A stretch of DNA of 64,000 nucleotides from Cellvibrionaceae bacterium (GTDB taxonomy: Bacteria > Pseudomonadota > Gammaproteobacteria > Pseudomonadales > Cellvibrionaceae), in assembly GCA_021151695.1 (NCBI GenBank), contig JAGKWU010000019.1, positions 6,865-70,864 of the forward strand, written 5' to 3'. The notes under the pieces are model-generated. The model was given only the letters and a program-made list of their open reading frames with translations. It had not been told where the DNA came from and did no database searches. The translations under genes and the position numbers were made by a program. This document shows positions 16,128 through 24,472 of this stretch, piece by piece (position 1 is the first letter of the stretch; every line of letters begins with the position of its first letter).

Positions 16128-17837
16128 ATGCCTCACAATATCAGTTTAATTACTACCATTGCCGCCGGCCTGGGGTTAGCAATGATTCTGGGCTTTGTGG
16201 CTGTACGTTTACGTATGCCTCCCCTGGTGGGTTATCTGCTGGCTGGCATTATAGCGGCACCCACCACGCCCGGTTTTGTAGCCGATGTGGCGCTGGCAAG
16301 CCAATTGGCGGAAATTGGTGTGATGCTGCTGATGTTTGGCGTGGGTCTGCATTTCTCGATTGAAGATCTACTCTCCGTCAAACGCATAGCCATACCCGGT
16401 GCAATATTTCAAATATTACTCGCCACTTTATTAGGCGGTGGCGCCGGTTTATTTTGGGGGTTCACTGTTGGTGAGTCACTGGTATTTGGTCTCGCACTTT
16501 CGGTGGCTAGTACAGTGGTATTGCTCAAGGCACTGGAGTCACTCGGCGCCATTGATACCATCAATGGGCGAATCGCCGTGGGCTGGCTGGTGGTTGAAGA
16601 TTTGGTGATGGTATTGGTGTTGGTGCTCTTGCCACCACTAGCTGGCTTGCTCGGCGGCCACAGTTCCGCGGATACACACCACGCTGCCGCGCAACATAGC
16701 CTGGGCATGAGCTTGCTGATCACTATTGGAAAAGTGGTTGCATTTATTGCGTTTATGTTGATTGTAGGCAAACGCGTTTTGCCCAAATTGCTTTGGGCCG
16801 CAGCAGGCACTGGCTCACGTGAATTATTCAGTTTGTGTGTGATAGCGACGGCAGTGGGCGTTGCTTACGGCTCCGCTATGTTGTTTGATGTTTCCTTCGC
16901 ACTGGGCGCATTTTTTGCCGGCATGATGCTGCGCGAATCAGAATTCAGCCACCGCGCCGCCGATGATTCCCTGCCCTTGCGCGACGCTTTTGCTGTGTTG
17001 TTTTTCGTCTCTGTCGGCATGTTGTTTGATCCCAAAATACTGCTTGAGGAACCGGTAAAAGTCTTGATCGTCATTGCCATTATTATGTTCGGCAAAACTA
17101 TCGCCGCTGTGGGCCTGGTACTGGCATTTCGCTATCCACTGAATACTGCCCTCACCGTGGGCGCCAGCCTCGCACAAATCGGCGAATTTTCATTTATCCT
17201 CGCGGGACTCAGTATTGATCTTGGATTGATGGATATAAGAACACAAAATTTAATATTAGCCGGCGCACTTGCGTCCATTGCACTCAATTCCGTTATGTTT
17301 GCCGCACTTGAGCCCCTACAAAACTGGATTCGCAAACACTCGGCTTTTGCGCGCACACTGGAATTGCGCACAGACCCATTATCCACGCTGCCCACCAGCG
17401 TCGAAGAGAAATTCCTCACTGGACAAGCAGTGCTGGTTGGTTATGGTCGTGTAGGATGCCGGATTGCGAAAACCTTAAGCGAACATAAAATTCCCTTCGT
17501 TGTCGTCGATACCAATCGCGAGATTATTGAGCAATTACGCGCGCAAAATATACCTGCCGTGTGCGGTGATGCTTCAGATTCCAATGTGCTTATCCAGGCC
17601 CATATCGCCAATGCCAGCCTGGTCATAGCCGCTACGTCAAACACTTTTCACGTCAAAAATATGATAGACACAGCGCGCAAGTTAAACCCGACTATAGAAA
17701 TCGTTATTCGTACCCATAACGAAGAAGAGGCGACGCTGTGGAAAAAGGAAAATATTGGCAAGGTTTTCTTAAGTGAACAACAGTTGGCAGATGGTATGTC
17801 AGAGCATGTGCTGGCAAGGATGGGGAGACACATGTAG
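16128..17837 (+). CDS. ybaL: YbaL/KefB-family monovalent cation:proton antiporter with RCK domain
   Basis: A 569-residue inner-membrane CPA2 transporter. Residues 1-395 form about twelve hydrophobic segments with LVGYLLAGI, LLMFGVGLHFSIEDL, SVASTVVLLKALE, VGWLVVEDLVMVL, DVSFALGAFFAGMML and ASLAQIGEFSFILAGL. Residues 420-550 form a Rossmann-like RCK/TrkA-N domain (VLVGYGRVGCRIAKTL, VVDTNREIIEQL, GDASDSNVLIQAHI). The opening HNISLITTIAAGLGLAMILG and the order of motifs match E. coli YbaL closely. The role is K+ or Na+ efflux coupled to protons, gated by nucleotide or redox state. It lies alone between broken genes, and AAGGGTCAGCG precedes its start. Confidence 0.9.
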   Translation: MPHNISLITTIAAGLGLAMILGFVAVRLRMPPLVGYLLAGIIAAPTTPGFVADVALASQLAEIGVMLLMFGVGLHFSIEDLLSVKRIAIPGAIFQILLATLLGGGAGLFWGFTVGESLVFGLALSVASTVVLLKALESLGAIDTINGRIAVGWLVVEDLVMVLVLVLLPPLAGLLGGHSSADTHHAAAQHSLGMSLLITIGKVVAFIAFMLIVGKRVLPKLLWAAAGTGSRELFSLCVIATAVGVAYGSAMLFDVSFALGAFFAGMMLRESEFSHRAADDSLPLRDAFAVLFFVSVGMLFDPKILLEEPVKVLIVIAIIMFGKTIAAVGLVLAFRYPLNTALTVGASLAQIGEFSFILAGLSIDLGLMDIRTQNLILAGALASIALNSVMFAALEPLQNWIRKHSAFARTLELRTDPLSTLPTSVEEKFLTGQAVLVGYGRVGCRIAKTLSEHKIPFVVVDTNREIIEQLRAQNIPAVCGDASDSNVLIQAHIANASLVIAATSNTFHVKNMIDTARKLNPTIEIVIRTHNEEEATLWKKENIGKVFLSEQQLADGMSEHVLARMGRHM

Positions 17838-17867
17838 GCGCCGCTAAAGCGATGCGCGCCTCCCTGA

Positions 17868-18103
17868 ATTATGCGCGCCGCCGCACCGGATGAAAAGCTG
17901 GGATAAAGTTGGGTGAAACCAACAGCATCGCCGCCATCATTTTCGGCAATAAAGATGATAGATTCGTTGTGGGAAAATCGCTCCAATAGAAATCTCTTCG
18001 CCAACCCCAGGTCGCTAGCATTTCCGTAAAATACCCTGTAGGCATCGAACATAGGCGCCAATACTTGAACATCAGCTACCCTAGCCTGTCTTGTGCTTAT
18101 CAT
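17868..18103 (-). pseudogene. Truncated GNAT acetyltransferase remnant
   Basis: From ATG 18103 (AGGG eight bases upstream) the frame encodes the N-terminal half of a GCN5-type acetyltransferase: TRQARVADVQVLAPMFDAYR, FYGNASDLGLAKRFLLERF, SIIFIAENDGGDAVGFTQLYPSFSS. At this point, just before the expected acetyl-CoA-binding segment (normally a V-hydrophobic-D-F-V strand then RRRGVG), the sequence changes to GAAARIIQ and runs on antisense into ybaL. The enzyme therefore lacks its cofactor site. I call it a 3'-truncated remnant. Confidence 0.7.
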
Positions 18104-18139
18104 CTGCAACATCCCTTGGACTCTTTGTAAAGGCGGCCA

Positions 18140-18283
18140 CTATAAAGAATAAAACACCGTTTTTGTAGCCTTGAAAAATAGCCACGTACTCCTGGCGTTC
18201 CCCAGCTTGTCAGTAAAATAACTTACCGCCTCGTCAAAATCATTTACCGCTAATACGTGTTGGGTTTTGTTTACCTTAAACAT
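18140..18283 (-). pseudogene. N-terminal fragment of a small VOC/glyoxalase protein
   Basis: ATG 18283 with AGGAG ten bases upstream opens a 47-codon frame. Its first 28 residues, MFKVNKTQHVLAVNDFDEAV and SYFTDKLG, match the first strand and helix of a glyoxalase-fold protein including the leading His ligand; the rest does not. The good ribosome site shows a once-functional gene cut or frame-shifted after about a quarter of its length. It lies 37 bp from the GNAT remnant in the same orientation. A short active peptide cannot be excluded. Confidence 0.55.
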
Positions 18284-18324
18284 GGGGATAGCTCCTTTTG
18301 AGTTTGCAATCTGGATTTTTATTG

Positions 18325-21300
18325 TTAATGAAAATCACGCGACTTGATATCAAAGCTTTCCAGTCTCGCTGAACAATCCTCTAGATGCCCCGCAATAATA
18401 TGGACCACCGGATTATTGGGATTATCGGTATTGATTTCCACTGAGCCTTTAATAATGAGTAAGCGAGCCGTGAGCAATGGCTGGCGAAAGGTTTGTTGGG
18501 TAGCACGCCAAACGATGATATTCATATTACCGGTTTCGTCTTCGAGTGTAACAAAGAGTGTGCCGTTCGCAGTACCGGGGCGTTGGCGGCCAGTGACAAG
18601 GCCGGCGACGCGTACAAAGCTTCCTTGATGCAATTTTTTTAAATCGCTTTGTTTGGTACAACGACTAAAAGGATATTCTTTGCGCAGCAATTCCATAGGA
18701 TGGGCGCGCAAACTCAACCCCAAAGTTGCATAGTCATCGAGCATTTCCTTTTCGATGCCGGGAGCCAACATAAATAAATCGTCATCTTCTCCCTCAGCTT
18801 GATCCAGCAAGGCGGAATAAGGCGCTATGGCTGCCGCTTGCCAACGCGCCAGGTGACGATTTCCACTGAGCGATAAGAGCACATCTGCGGAGGCGAGATA
18901 TTGTAAATCCAACTGGGTCAAATCGGTGCGACGAGCGAGATCTTGCAGTGAGCAAAACGGCTTTTCACCGCGCAACAACTCAATTTGCATCGCTTTGTTG
19001 TGATCCAGTGATTTAATCTCGCAAAAACCAAGGCGGACACCGTAAGTGCCATCAGGATTTTTATCGAGTTTATGTTCGTAGTTGCTGCAATTAATATCTA
19101 TTGGATAAATAGTAACTTTATTGCGGCGGGCATCCTGGATTAATTGTGACGGCGAATAAAATCCCATGGGTTGACTATTGAGCAACGCACAATAAAAAGC
19201 AGCCGGGTGATGGCATTTTAGCCATGAAGAGCTGTAACAAAGTAACGCAAAACTGGCGGAATGTGACTCAGGGAAGCCATAACCACCGAAACCTTTTATT
19301 TGCTCAAACAACCGCTGAGCAAACTCCAATGGATGGCCATTATCGGTCATTCCTTTAATAAATTTTTTTTCAAATTTCATGAGCGTACCAGTTTTACCCC
19401 AGCTCGCCATGGCGCGCCGCAACTGATCAGCCTCACTTCCTGTAAAGCCAGCAGCAACCATAGCCAAACGAATAACCTGCTCCTGAAAGATAGGAATCCC
19501 CTTAGTATCTTTCAAGACTGCCTCAACTTCTGGTTTTGATTTCTCTATCTTCTCCAGCCCATGACGGCGACGCAAATAGGGATGCACCATTCCGCCCTGT
19601 ATTGGGCCAGGCCGCACTATCGCGATTTGAATGACCAAATCATAAAACTCTTTTGGTTGCAGACGTGGCAACATAGCCATCTGCGCACGTGATTCCACTT
19701 GGAATACCCCAACACTGTTAGCATCACAAAGCATTTTATAGGTTGCCGGGTCTTCTTCCGGGATATCACTTAATTGCTTTATAGTTGGCTCATAGCTATG
19801 AACATAATCAAGCCCTTTACGGAGAGCTGTTAGCATCCCCAACGCCAACACATCAACCTTTAACAATCCCAAAGATTCCAAGTCATCTTTATCCCATTGA
19901 ATTAAGGTGCGATCCGGCATACTGGCATTTTCTACCGGCACCAGATCACTGACTCGCGTTTCGGCAATAACAAAACCACCCACGTGTTGCGACAAATGAC
20001 GAGGGAAACCACGAATCTGATCCACCAGGATAAAAAATTGCTGCAATAATTTTTGGTGCATTTGCAGTCCTGCGGCCACTATACGCTGTTGCAAATCCAC
20101 CGACTTGTCCCACCACGCAGTTGACTTAGCCAGATGATCAACTAACGATTGCTCCATCCCCATGGCTTTACCCACATCACGTATTGCGCTGCGAGTTCGA
20201 TAACAGATTACCGTAGCCGCTATAGCCGCACGTTCACGTCCATATTTTCGATAAACATATTGAATAACTTCTTCACGTCGAGAATGCTCAAAGTCAACAT
20301 CTATATCAGGTGCTTCATCACGCCCTTCAGAAATAAAACGCTCAAACAACACATTGATTTTTTCAGGGGAAATTTCAGTTATCCCTAAGCAATAACAAAC
20401 TACAGAGTTGGCCGCCGACCCCCTACCTTGACAAAGAATCTTTTGGCTACGCGCAAACTCCACTATGTCATACACGGTAAGAAAGAAGTACTCGTAATTT
20501 TTACATTCAACGAGAGACAACTCCTTTTCAATTATTTTCTCTATTCGTTCAGGAGTCCCCTTCGGCCATCGTTTATGTTTTCCTGTACCAACCAATTGCC
20601 GCAAATAATCAGTGGGAGTCAGGCCCGCCGGAACCAGCTCTGCGGGATATTGATATTGGAGATCCTTCATTTGAAAAACACATTGATCCGCAATAACCGC
20701 CGTTTCCAACAACAACTCATCCGGATAAATCCCCACCAGCTCAGGCAGGGATTTTAAATAAGCCTCAGCATTGCTACACAGCTGCGTCCCCATATCAGCC
20801 AGGGTTGTGTTGTGGCGAATAGCGGTGAGCACATCTTGCAAGGGCTTACGTTTTTGTTCGTGCATCAGCGCTTCTCCGCAGGCCACCAGCGGCACGCCCA
20901 ATGCCTGGGCCTGTGGATACCATTGTTGAAACGCTTGCTGCTCCCCTCCTCTTAATTGGTGATTGACACCAAACCATAAGCGATCAGGAAACCCCTGCTG
21001 GAGGGATTGCAAAAGTGATAGCGGATTTTCGATATCCGCATTGGCTTGCCCCACCCAAATAATCAGGCAGTTTTGCAAGCGAAACCGCAGGTCTTCAAAA
21101 TGAGCTTCGTATTCACCTTTGGGTGCGCGTCGACGTGCAAGGGTGATAAAACCGGAGAGCTCTGCGTAAGCCTGTCGCGTAGGCGCAATTGCAATCAGCT
21201 GCATGCCGTTAGACAGTTGGAAGCGACTGCCGACAATTAATTTAAAGGTAATATCAAGTTCTGTTAATTCTTTAATGGCATTGTAGGCTTTGACTATGCC

Positions 21301-21435
21301 CGCCAGGGAGCACTCATCGGTAATAGCCAATGCGCTGTAACCCAGCTCAACAGCGCGATAAATATATTCCGGCGGATGGGATGCACCGGTTAAGAAAGTG
21401 AAATTGGTAATAGTGTGTAGATGTGCATAGCCCAT
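18325..21435 (-). CDS. dnaE2: Error-prone DNA polymerase III alpha subunit DnaE2 (ImuC)
   Basis: A 1036-residue polymerase for SOS mutagenesis and lesion bypass, working with ImuA and ImuB. It starts with a PHP domain (YAHLHTITNFTFLTGASHP). The C-family catalytic aspartates stand in DEAPDIDVDFEHSRREEVIQ, with CQGRGSAANSVVCYCLGI and HVGGFVIAETRVSDLVP nearby. An OB-fold lies near the C-terminus (VRVAGLVTGRQRPGTANGTL). The length, and the loss of the replicative subunit's tau/epsilon-binding tail, fit DnaE2 rather than DnaE1. The gene starts 17 bp after imuB on the same strand and completes the imuA-imuB-dnaE2 cassette driven from the LexA box at 23800-23815. Confidence 0.95.
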   Translation of the reverse strand: MGYAHLHTITNFTFLTGASHPPEYIYRAVELGYSALAITDECSLAGIVKAYNAIKELTELDITFKLIVGSRFQLSNGMQLIAIAPTRQAYAELSGFITLARRRAPKGEYEAHFEDLRFRLQNCLIIWVGQANADIENPLSLLQSLQQGFPDRLWFGVNHQLRGGEQQAFQQWYPQAQALGVPLVACGEALMHEQKRKPLQDVLTAIRHNTTLADMGTQLCSNAEAYLKSLPELVGIYPDELLLETAVIADQCVFQMKDLQYQYPAELVPAGLTPTDYLRQLVGTGKHKRWPKGTPERIEKIIEKELSLVECKNYEYFFLTVYDIVEFARSQKILCQGRGSAANSVVCYCLGITEISPEKINVLFERFISEGRDEAPDIDVDFEHSRREEVIQYVYRKYGRERAAIAATVICYRTRSAIRDVGKAMGMEQSLVDHLAKSTAWWDKSVDLQQRIVAAGLQMHQKLLQQFFILVDQIRGFPRHLSQHVGGFVIAETRVSDLVPVENASMPDRTLIQWDKDDLESLGLLKVDVLALGMLTALRKGLDYVHSYEPTIKQLSDIPEEDPATYKMLCDANSVGVFQVESRAQMAMLPRLQPKEFYDLVIQIAIVRPGPIQGGMVHPYLRRRHGLEKIEKSKPEVEAVLKDTKGIPIFQEQVIRLAMVAAGFTGSEADQLRRAMASWGKTGTLMKFEKKFIKGMTDNGHPLEFAQRLFEQIKGFGGYGFPESHSASFALLCYSSSWLKCHHPAAFYCALLNSQPMGFYSPSQLIQDARRNKVTIYPIDINCSNYEHKLDKNPDGTYGVRLGFCEIKSLDHNKAMQIELLRGEKPFCSLQDLARRTDLTQLDLQYLASADVLLSLSGNRHLARWQAAAIAPYSALLDQAEGEDDDLFMLAPGIEKEMLDDYATLGLSLRAHPMELLRKEYPFSRCTKQSDLKKLHQGSFVRVAGLVTGRQRPGTANGTLFVTLEDETGNMNIIVWRATQQTFRQPLLTARLLIIKGSVEINTDNPNNPVVHIIAGHLEDCSARLESFDIKSRDFH

Positions 21436-21452
21436 ATTTGATCACCTCGCGA

Positions 21453-22994
21453 TTATCCGAAGATGCCCTGCACATACCACTGCTGGCTGTGCAGATCGCG
21501 GTAAATCCACAAGCGCAAATGATCGCTGCGCTGCGCCAAAAAATAATCTCGCGCAATGGGTGTGCGCCACCAATTATTCTGGATACGCTCCGGCCCCACT
21601 AACAACTCCACCTGTCCGCGCCAATAAAGCTGGTCGCCCCGCTGTTCCATTGCTATGGGTTGCGGCAATAACCAGGTGGGGCGCAGCCCTTTGGTATGCG
21701 CGGGTGGTAATTGCTGATTGGGAGTCTCTGCCAGTGAAATTTTTTGGTTGCTCACATCAGGCAGATAGCTATCGCAATAACTCAATTTATAAATAGCCGC
21801 CTCGCCCAGCCGCGCTTTTAATTTGGCGGCGGTGATAGCGAAATCGCGGGTACGCCTGTCGCTTTTGCGGGTTTGGTTAAAATCCAGGGTTTCGTTGGAA
21901 TTTTGCAGCGGCGAGGTGCTATTGCAGCGCAGCTCTAATGTATCCACTTCAAAGGGTAATTGATGCTGTTCCAGTTTGATCAAGCTCAGGTCGAACAATA
22001 ATTGCCAGTGAGTTTGCGGATTATCGCTGCGCACCGCTAAAGGCGCGCGGTTATGATAAATATCCGCCAGCGTCCACTCAATCAATTGGGTTTGCTGCTG
22101 GCGTTTGCGCAGATAACCACTGAGCTTTTGTAAAAGATTTTCTATGGGATGGTGCAATTGATCCAGCTGGCGCAAGGGGTAATCAAATTGCAAGGTTTCG
22201 ACAAAATATTCCACCGGTTTGTACATCTCCGGCGGTTTTTGAAACAAACTCGATTGATGGAACTGATGATCCAGCGCAAAGATCTCACTCAATGCATCGG
22301 TAAATTCATGCCCAAACCGTTTGGTAATACTGCCAAGGGATTTTGCCTCTATTTGCCGGACGAGATCGCCAAGGCTGGTAAAGCCCATTTTGTATAACCC
22401 ATCCACTGCAGCGGGAAAGTCATGCAACAGCTCTATAGGTAATTGCTTAAGGCGCTCGATAAATAAAGCTTTATTGTCACCACAATCAATGTCTCGCCCA
22501 GAAAAAGATAACAACCAGGCGCCGCGTGCGGTATGGGCCAACCCTGGAATATAGTCGTAAAAATTATCCTGCATAAACGCAAAAATCTGCGCACTGAGTT
22601 TTTGCAGGCTTTCAAATAAAAAAAGACAGCTAGAGAGTTCCAATAACAAACCGCCCTGGCTGATGGGCTCGCACAGATAAGTTTCAATATAGGGCGTGAA
22701 TTGATAGAGGTGCTCGCAAAGTTGATCCAGCAGCAATGCTTCTGCTGCCGGGTCGCGATTGAGCATTTCGCAATTGCTCAACAGGGTCGCGGTAGTGATA
22801 TCCATACCACGCACCACGCCCGCCGCACGCGCCGTTTTGTTGGCATAAATCACCCGCTGCTTTTCGGCAACCGCCAGCGGCGATGGAACGTTTATATCCA
22901 CGACGTTCAACGCCATGGCAGGCAAAGATGGCAAGCGCAATGCTAGCCACAGGGATTCACCCGGCTTTTGCACACAAGACTGAATAGTTCGCAT
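21453..22994 (-). CDS. imuB: Y-family polymerase-like mutasome scaffold ImuB
   Basis: A 513-residue catalytically weak or inactive Y-family homologue that links ImuA, DnaE2 and the sliding clamp. Seen here: LALRLPSLPAMALNVVD, AEKQRVIYANKTARAAGVVRGM, LLELSSCLFLFESL, a helix-hairpin-like region (DGLYKMGFTSLGDLVRQIEA) and the little-finger-like region around YFVETLQFDYPLRQLDQL. The usual Y-family acidic triad is not conserved: where DxD is expected the protein reads LRLPSL. The ATG at 22994 overlaps the imuA stop by one base (TGATG), which decides the start against an upstream ATG at 23081. The C-terminus DLHSQQWYVQGIFG is typical of the family. Confidence 0.9.
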   Translation of the reverse strand: MRTIQSCVQKPGESLWLALRLPSLPAMALNVVDINVPSPLAVAEKQRVIYANKTARAAGVVRGMDITTATLLSNCEMLNRDPAAEALLLDQLCEHLYQFTPYIETYLCEPISQGGLLLELSSCLFLFESLQKLSAQIFAFMQDNFYDYIPGLAHTARGAWLLSFSGRDIDCGDNKALFIERLKQLPIELLHDFPAAVDGLYKMGFTSLGDLVRQIEAKSLGSITKRFGHEFTDALSEIFALDHQFHQSSLFQKPPEMYKPVEYFVETLQFDYPLRQLDQLHHPIENLLQKLSGYLRKRQQQTQLIEWTLADIYHNRAPLAVRSDNPQTHWQLLFDLSLIKLEQHQLPFEVDTLELRCNSTSPLQNSNETLDFNQTRKSDRRTRDFAITAAKLKARLGEAAIYKLSYCDSYLPDVSNQKISLAETPNQQLPPAHTKGLRPTWLLPQPIAMEQRGDQLYWRGQVELLVGPERIQNNWWRTPIARDYFLAQRSDHLRLWIYRDLHSQQWYVQGIFG

Positions 22995-23782
22995 CAGGAT
23001 TTGCCACGTCGCAAAGGCGTCACAACCGGTTTGCGCTTGAAAGGCTGATCCAATAAACGGTGCGGCAACAGCCCTTGCCAAAGCTCAGGCAGCGCGAGCT
23101 GGACAGGTTTGGCATCATGCGTTTGTAACATGCCTTTCTGTTTAAAAAGAGTGACCTGCAAGGCCGTCGAGCCCAATTCCAGCCACAAGCGCAAACTGGC
23201 TGGCGAACTTTGGCTGCGCATACTGGCGGGGCGAAACAGCAGATACAAACCGGCACCATCAGCCGCCGCCAACTGACATTTGCGCAGCTCGGCATAGCTA
23301 AGTGCCTGCGTAGGCTGCCACCCCAGCACGGCGTCGCAGGCCTGGGCACGGGTCAACTCGTAAAAGCTCGCCAGAAAATCCGCCTTGGTGCTGGCTTGGA
23401 CGATGATGATGCGATCCAGATCCAGCCCCGCCTGTAACAACCCCTGGGCAAAAGGCACTGCTGGCGGGTTGAGCAGCACAATAAAGCCGCTTTTCAGATT
23501 CAACAGCGCCGGTGTCAGCAGTTGCCATTCGCCATGGTTAAGGTTTTGCTGGCAGATTTCGATCAGACTGCTGCGCGGCCAACCACCCTGCCGCAAACCG
23601 GCATTGAGCGCTGCAAAGCCCGTATCTACCGGTTGTGCCAACGCCGACAATAGCTCGCCGCTACAACCGCGCCATATATCCTGCCGCTGCAACAGCTGTT
23701 GCAGTGCTTCGCCAGACCCAGTGCCAGCGGATTTAGAAGGCCCGGCAGAAGGCGTAGTAGATGGAGGGCTGAATGATGTCAT
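22994..23782 (-). CDS. imuA: SOS cell division inhibitor-like / translesion protein ImuA
   Basis: A 262-residue RecA/SulA-like protein at the head of the imuA-imuB-dnaE2 cassette. Visible segments: TGFAALNAGLRQGGWPRSSLIEI, WQLLTPALLNL, FIVLLNPPAVPFAQGL and DAVLGWQPTQALSYAELRKCQLAA. The basic tail FKRKPVVTPLRRGKS fits the family. It is a partner of ImuB in lesion-bypass synthesis. ATG 23782 is the start because the LexA box (23800-23815) would lie inside the coding region if the upstream ATG at 23833 were used. The Shine-Dalgarno site is weak. Confidence 0.85.
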   Translation of the reverse strand: MTSFSPPSTTPSAGPSKSAGTGSGEALQQLLQRQDIWRGCSGELLSALAQPVDTGFAALNAGLRQGGWPRSSLIEICQQNLNHGEWQLLTPALLNLKSGFIVLLNPPAVPFAQGLLQAGLDLDRIIIVQASTKADFLASFYELTRAQACDAVLGWQPTQALSYAELRKCQLAAADGAGLYLLFRPASMRSQSSPASLRLWLELGSTALQVTLFKQKGMLQTHDAKPVQLALPELWQGLLPHRLLDQPFKRKPVVTPLRRGKS

Positions 23783-23799
23783 GACCAAGGGATGCAACA

Positions 23800-23815
23800 C
23801 TGTGTTTATATACAG
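23800..23815 (-). promoter_or_regulatory. LexA (SOS) box of the imuA-imuB-dnaE2 cassette
   Basis: On the minus strand the site reads CTGTATATAAACACAG, a full CTGT-N8-ACAG match to the gammaproteobacterial LexA consensus. It lies 18 bases upstream of the imuA ATG, and a TATACT-like -10 element overlaps its left half. DNA damage should induce the cassette. Confidence 0.9.
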
Positions 23816-24058
23816 TATAATCCCCCAGGGCATCTTTGGGGCAAGTCGGGCTTAGAACATTTCATCCTGCGACTGGAAGCATTTAAAGCCGGGATTTGAA
23901 TTTGTTACTTGCTGTCCAACAATAGCGACTAAAGACGCAGCGGCTATAGCCAGCAAAAGATATGACGAACTTGAGTCGAGCGCAGAATTTCATTAGATTT
24001 CCTCGCCCTGTCTTTTATTTATTGCACAGGCTTAACAATCACGTCAAAGGAGATGTCT

Positions 24059-24451
24059 ATGAAAAAGTTTATCGCGCCACTGGCTCTGTCGTTATTTAGT
24101 TTGAATGCGTTTGCCGCTAGCGAAACCGAAATAAAACCGCTGCTCACCAAAGAGTTTGCCGATATCGCCGGCAAAGAAGGTGTGATGCTAACCGTAACCT
24201 ACGCGCCGGGCGCCAAGGGTTCCATGCATCGCCACAATGCCCATACGTTTGTGTATGTACTTGAAGGCTCCGTCATTATGCAGCTGAAAGGAAAAGAACC
24301 TGTGACACTCAAACCCGGCGATACTTTTTATGAAGACCCCAACGATATTCACGTAGTTGGGAAAAACGCGAGCGAAACCGAGCCCGCCAAATTTTTAGTC
24401 TTTTTTGTGAAAAACAAAAAAGCTGATCTGGTTGTTCCTGTGAAGGAATAA
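24059..24451 (+). CDS. Exported single-domain cupin protein
   Basis: A 130-residue protein with a Sec signal (MKKFIAPLALSLFSLNAFA) followed by one cupin domain. Motif 1 is seen as HRHNAHTFVYVLEGSV and motif 2 as PGDTFYEDPNDIHVVGKN, giving His ligands for a metal. Such periplasmic cupins are of unknown substrate. The start at 24059 is chosen over ATG 24053 because AGGAG ends six bases before it and overlaps the earlier ATG. It lies about 225 bp from imuA on the other strand and 21 bp before the FAN1-like gene, so a shared transcript with the DNA-repair pair is possible. Confidence 0.85.
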   Translation: MKKFIAPLALSLFSLNAFAASETEIKPLLTKEFADIAGKEGVMLTVTYAPGAKGSMHRHNAHTFVYVLEGSVIMQLKGKEPVTLKPGDTFYEDPNDIHVVGKNASETEPAKFLVFFVKNKKADLVVPVKE

Positions 24452-24472
24452 TCTCACTGTTATGAAGAATCC

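Noticed and set aside
15567..18283. The two VOC fragments as halves of one split gene
   Set aside because: The N-terminal fragment (18140-18283) and the C-terminal fragment (15567-15944) belong to different VOC types by their motifs and are separated by the intact ybaL gene.
23783..23833. N-terminal extension of ImuA from ATG 23833
   Set aside because: It would place the LexA box inside the coding sequence and adds residues unlike the family.
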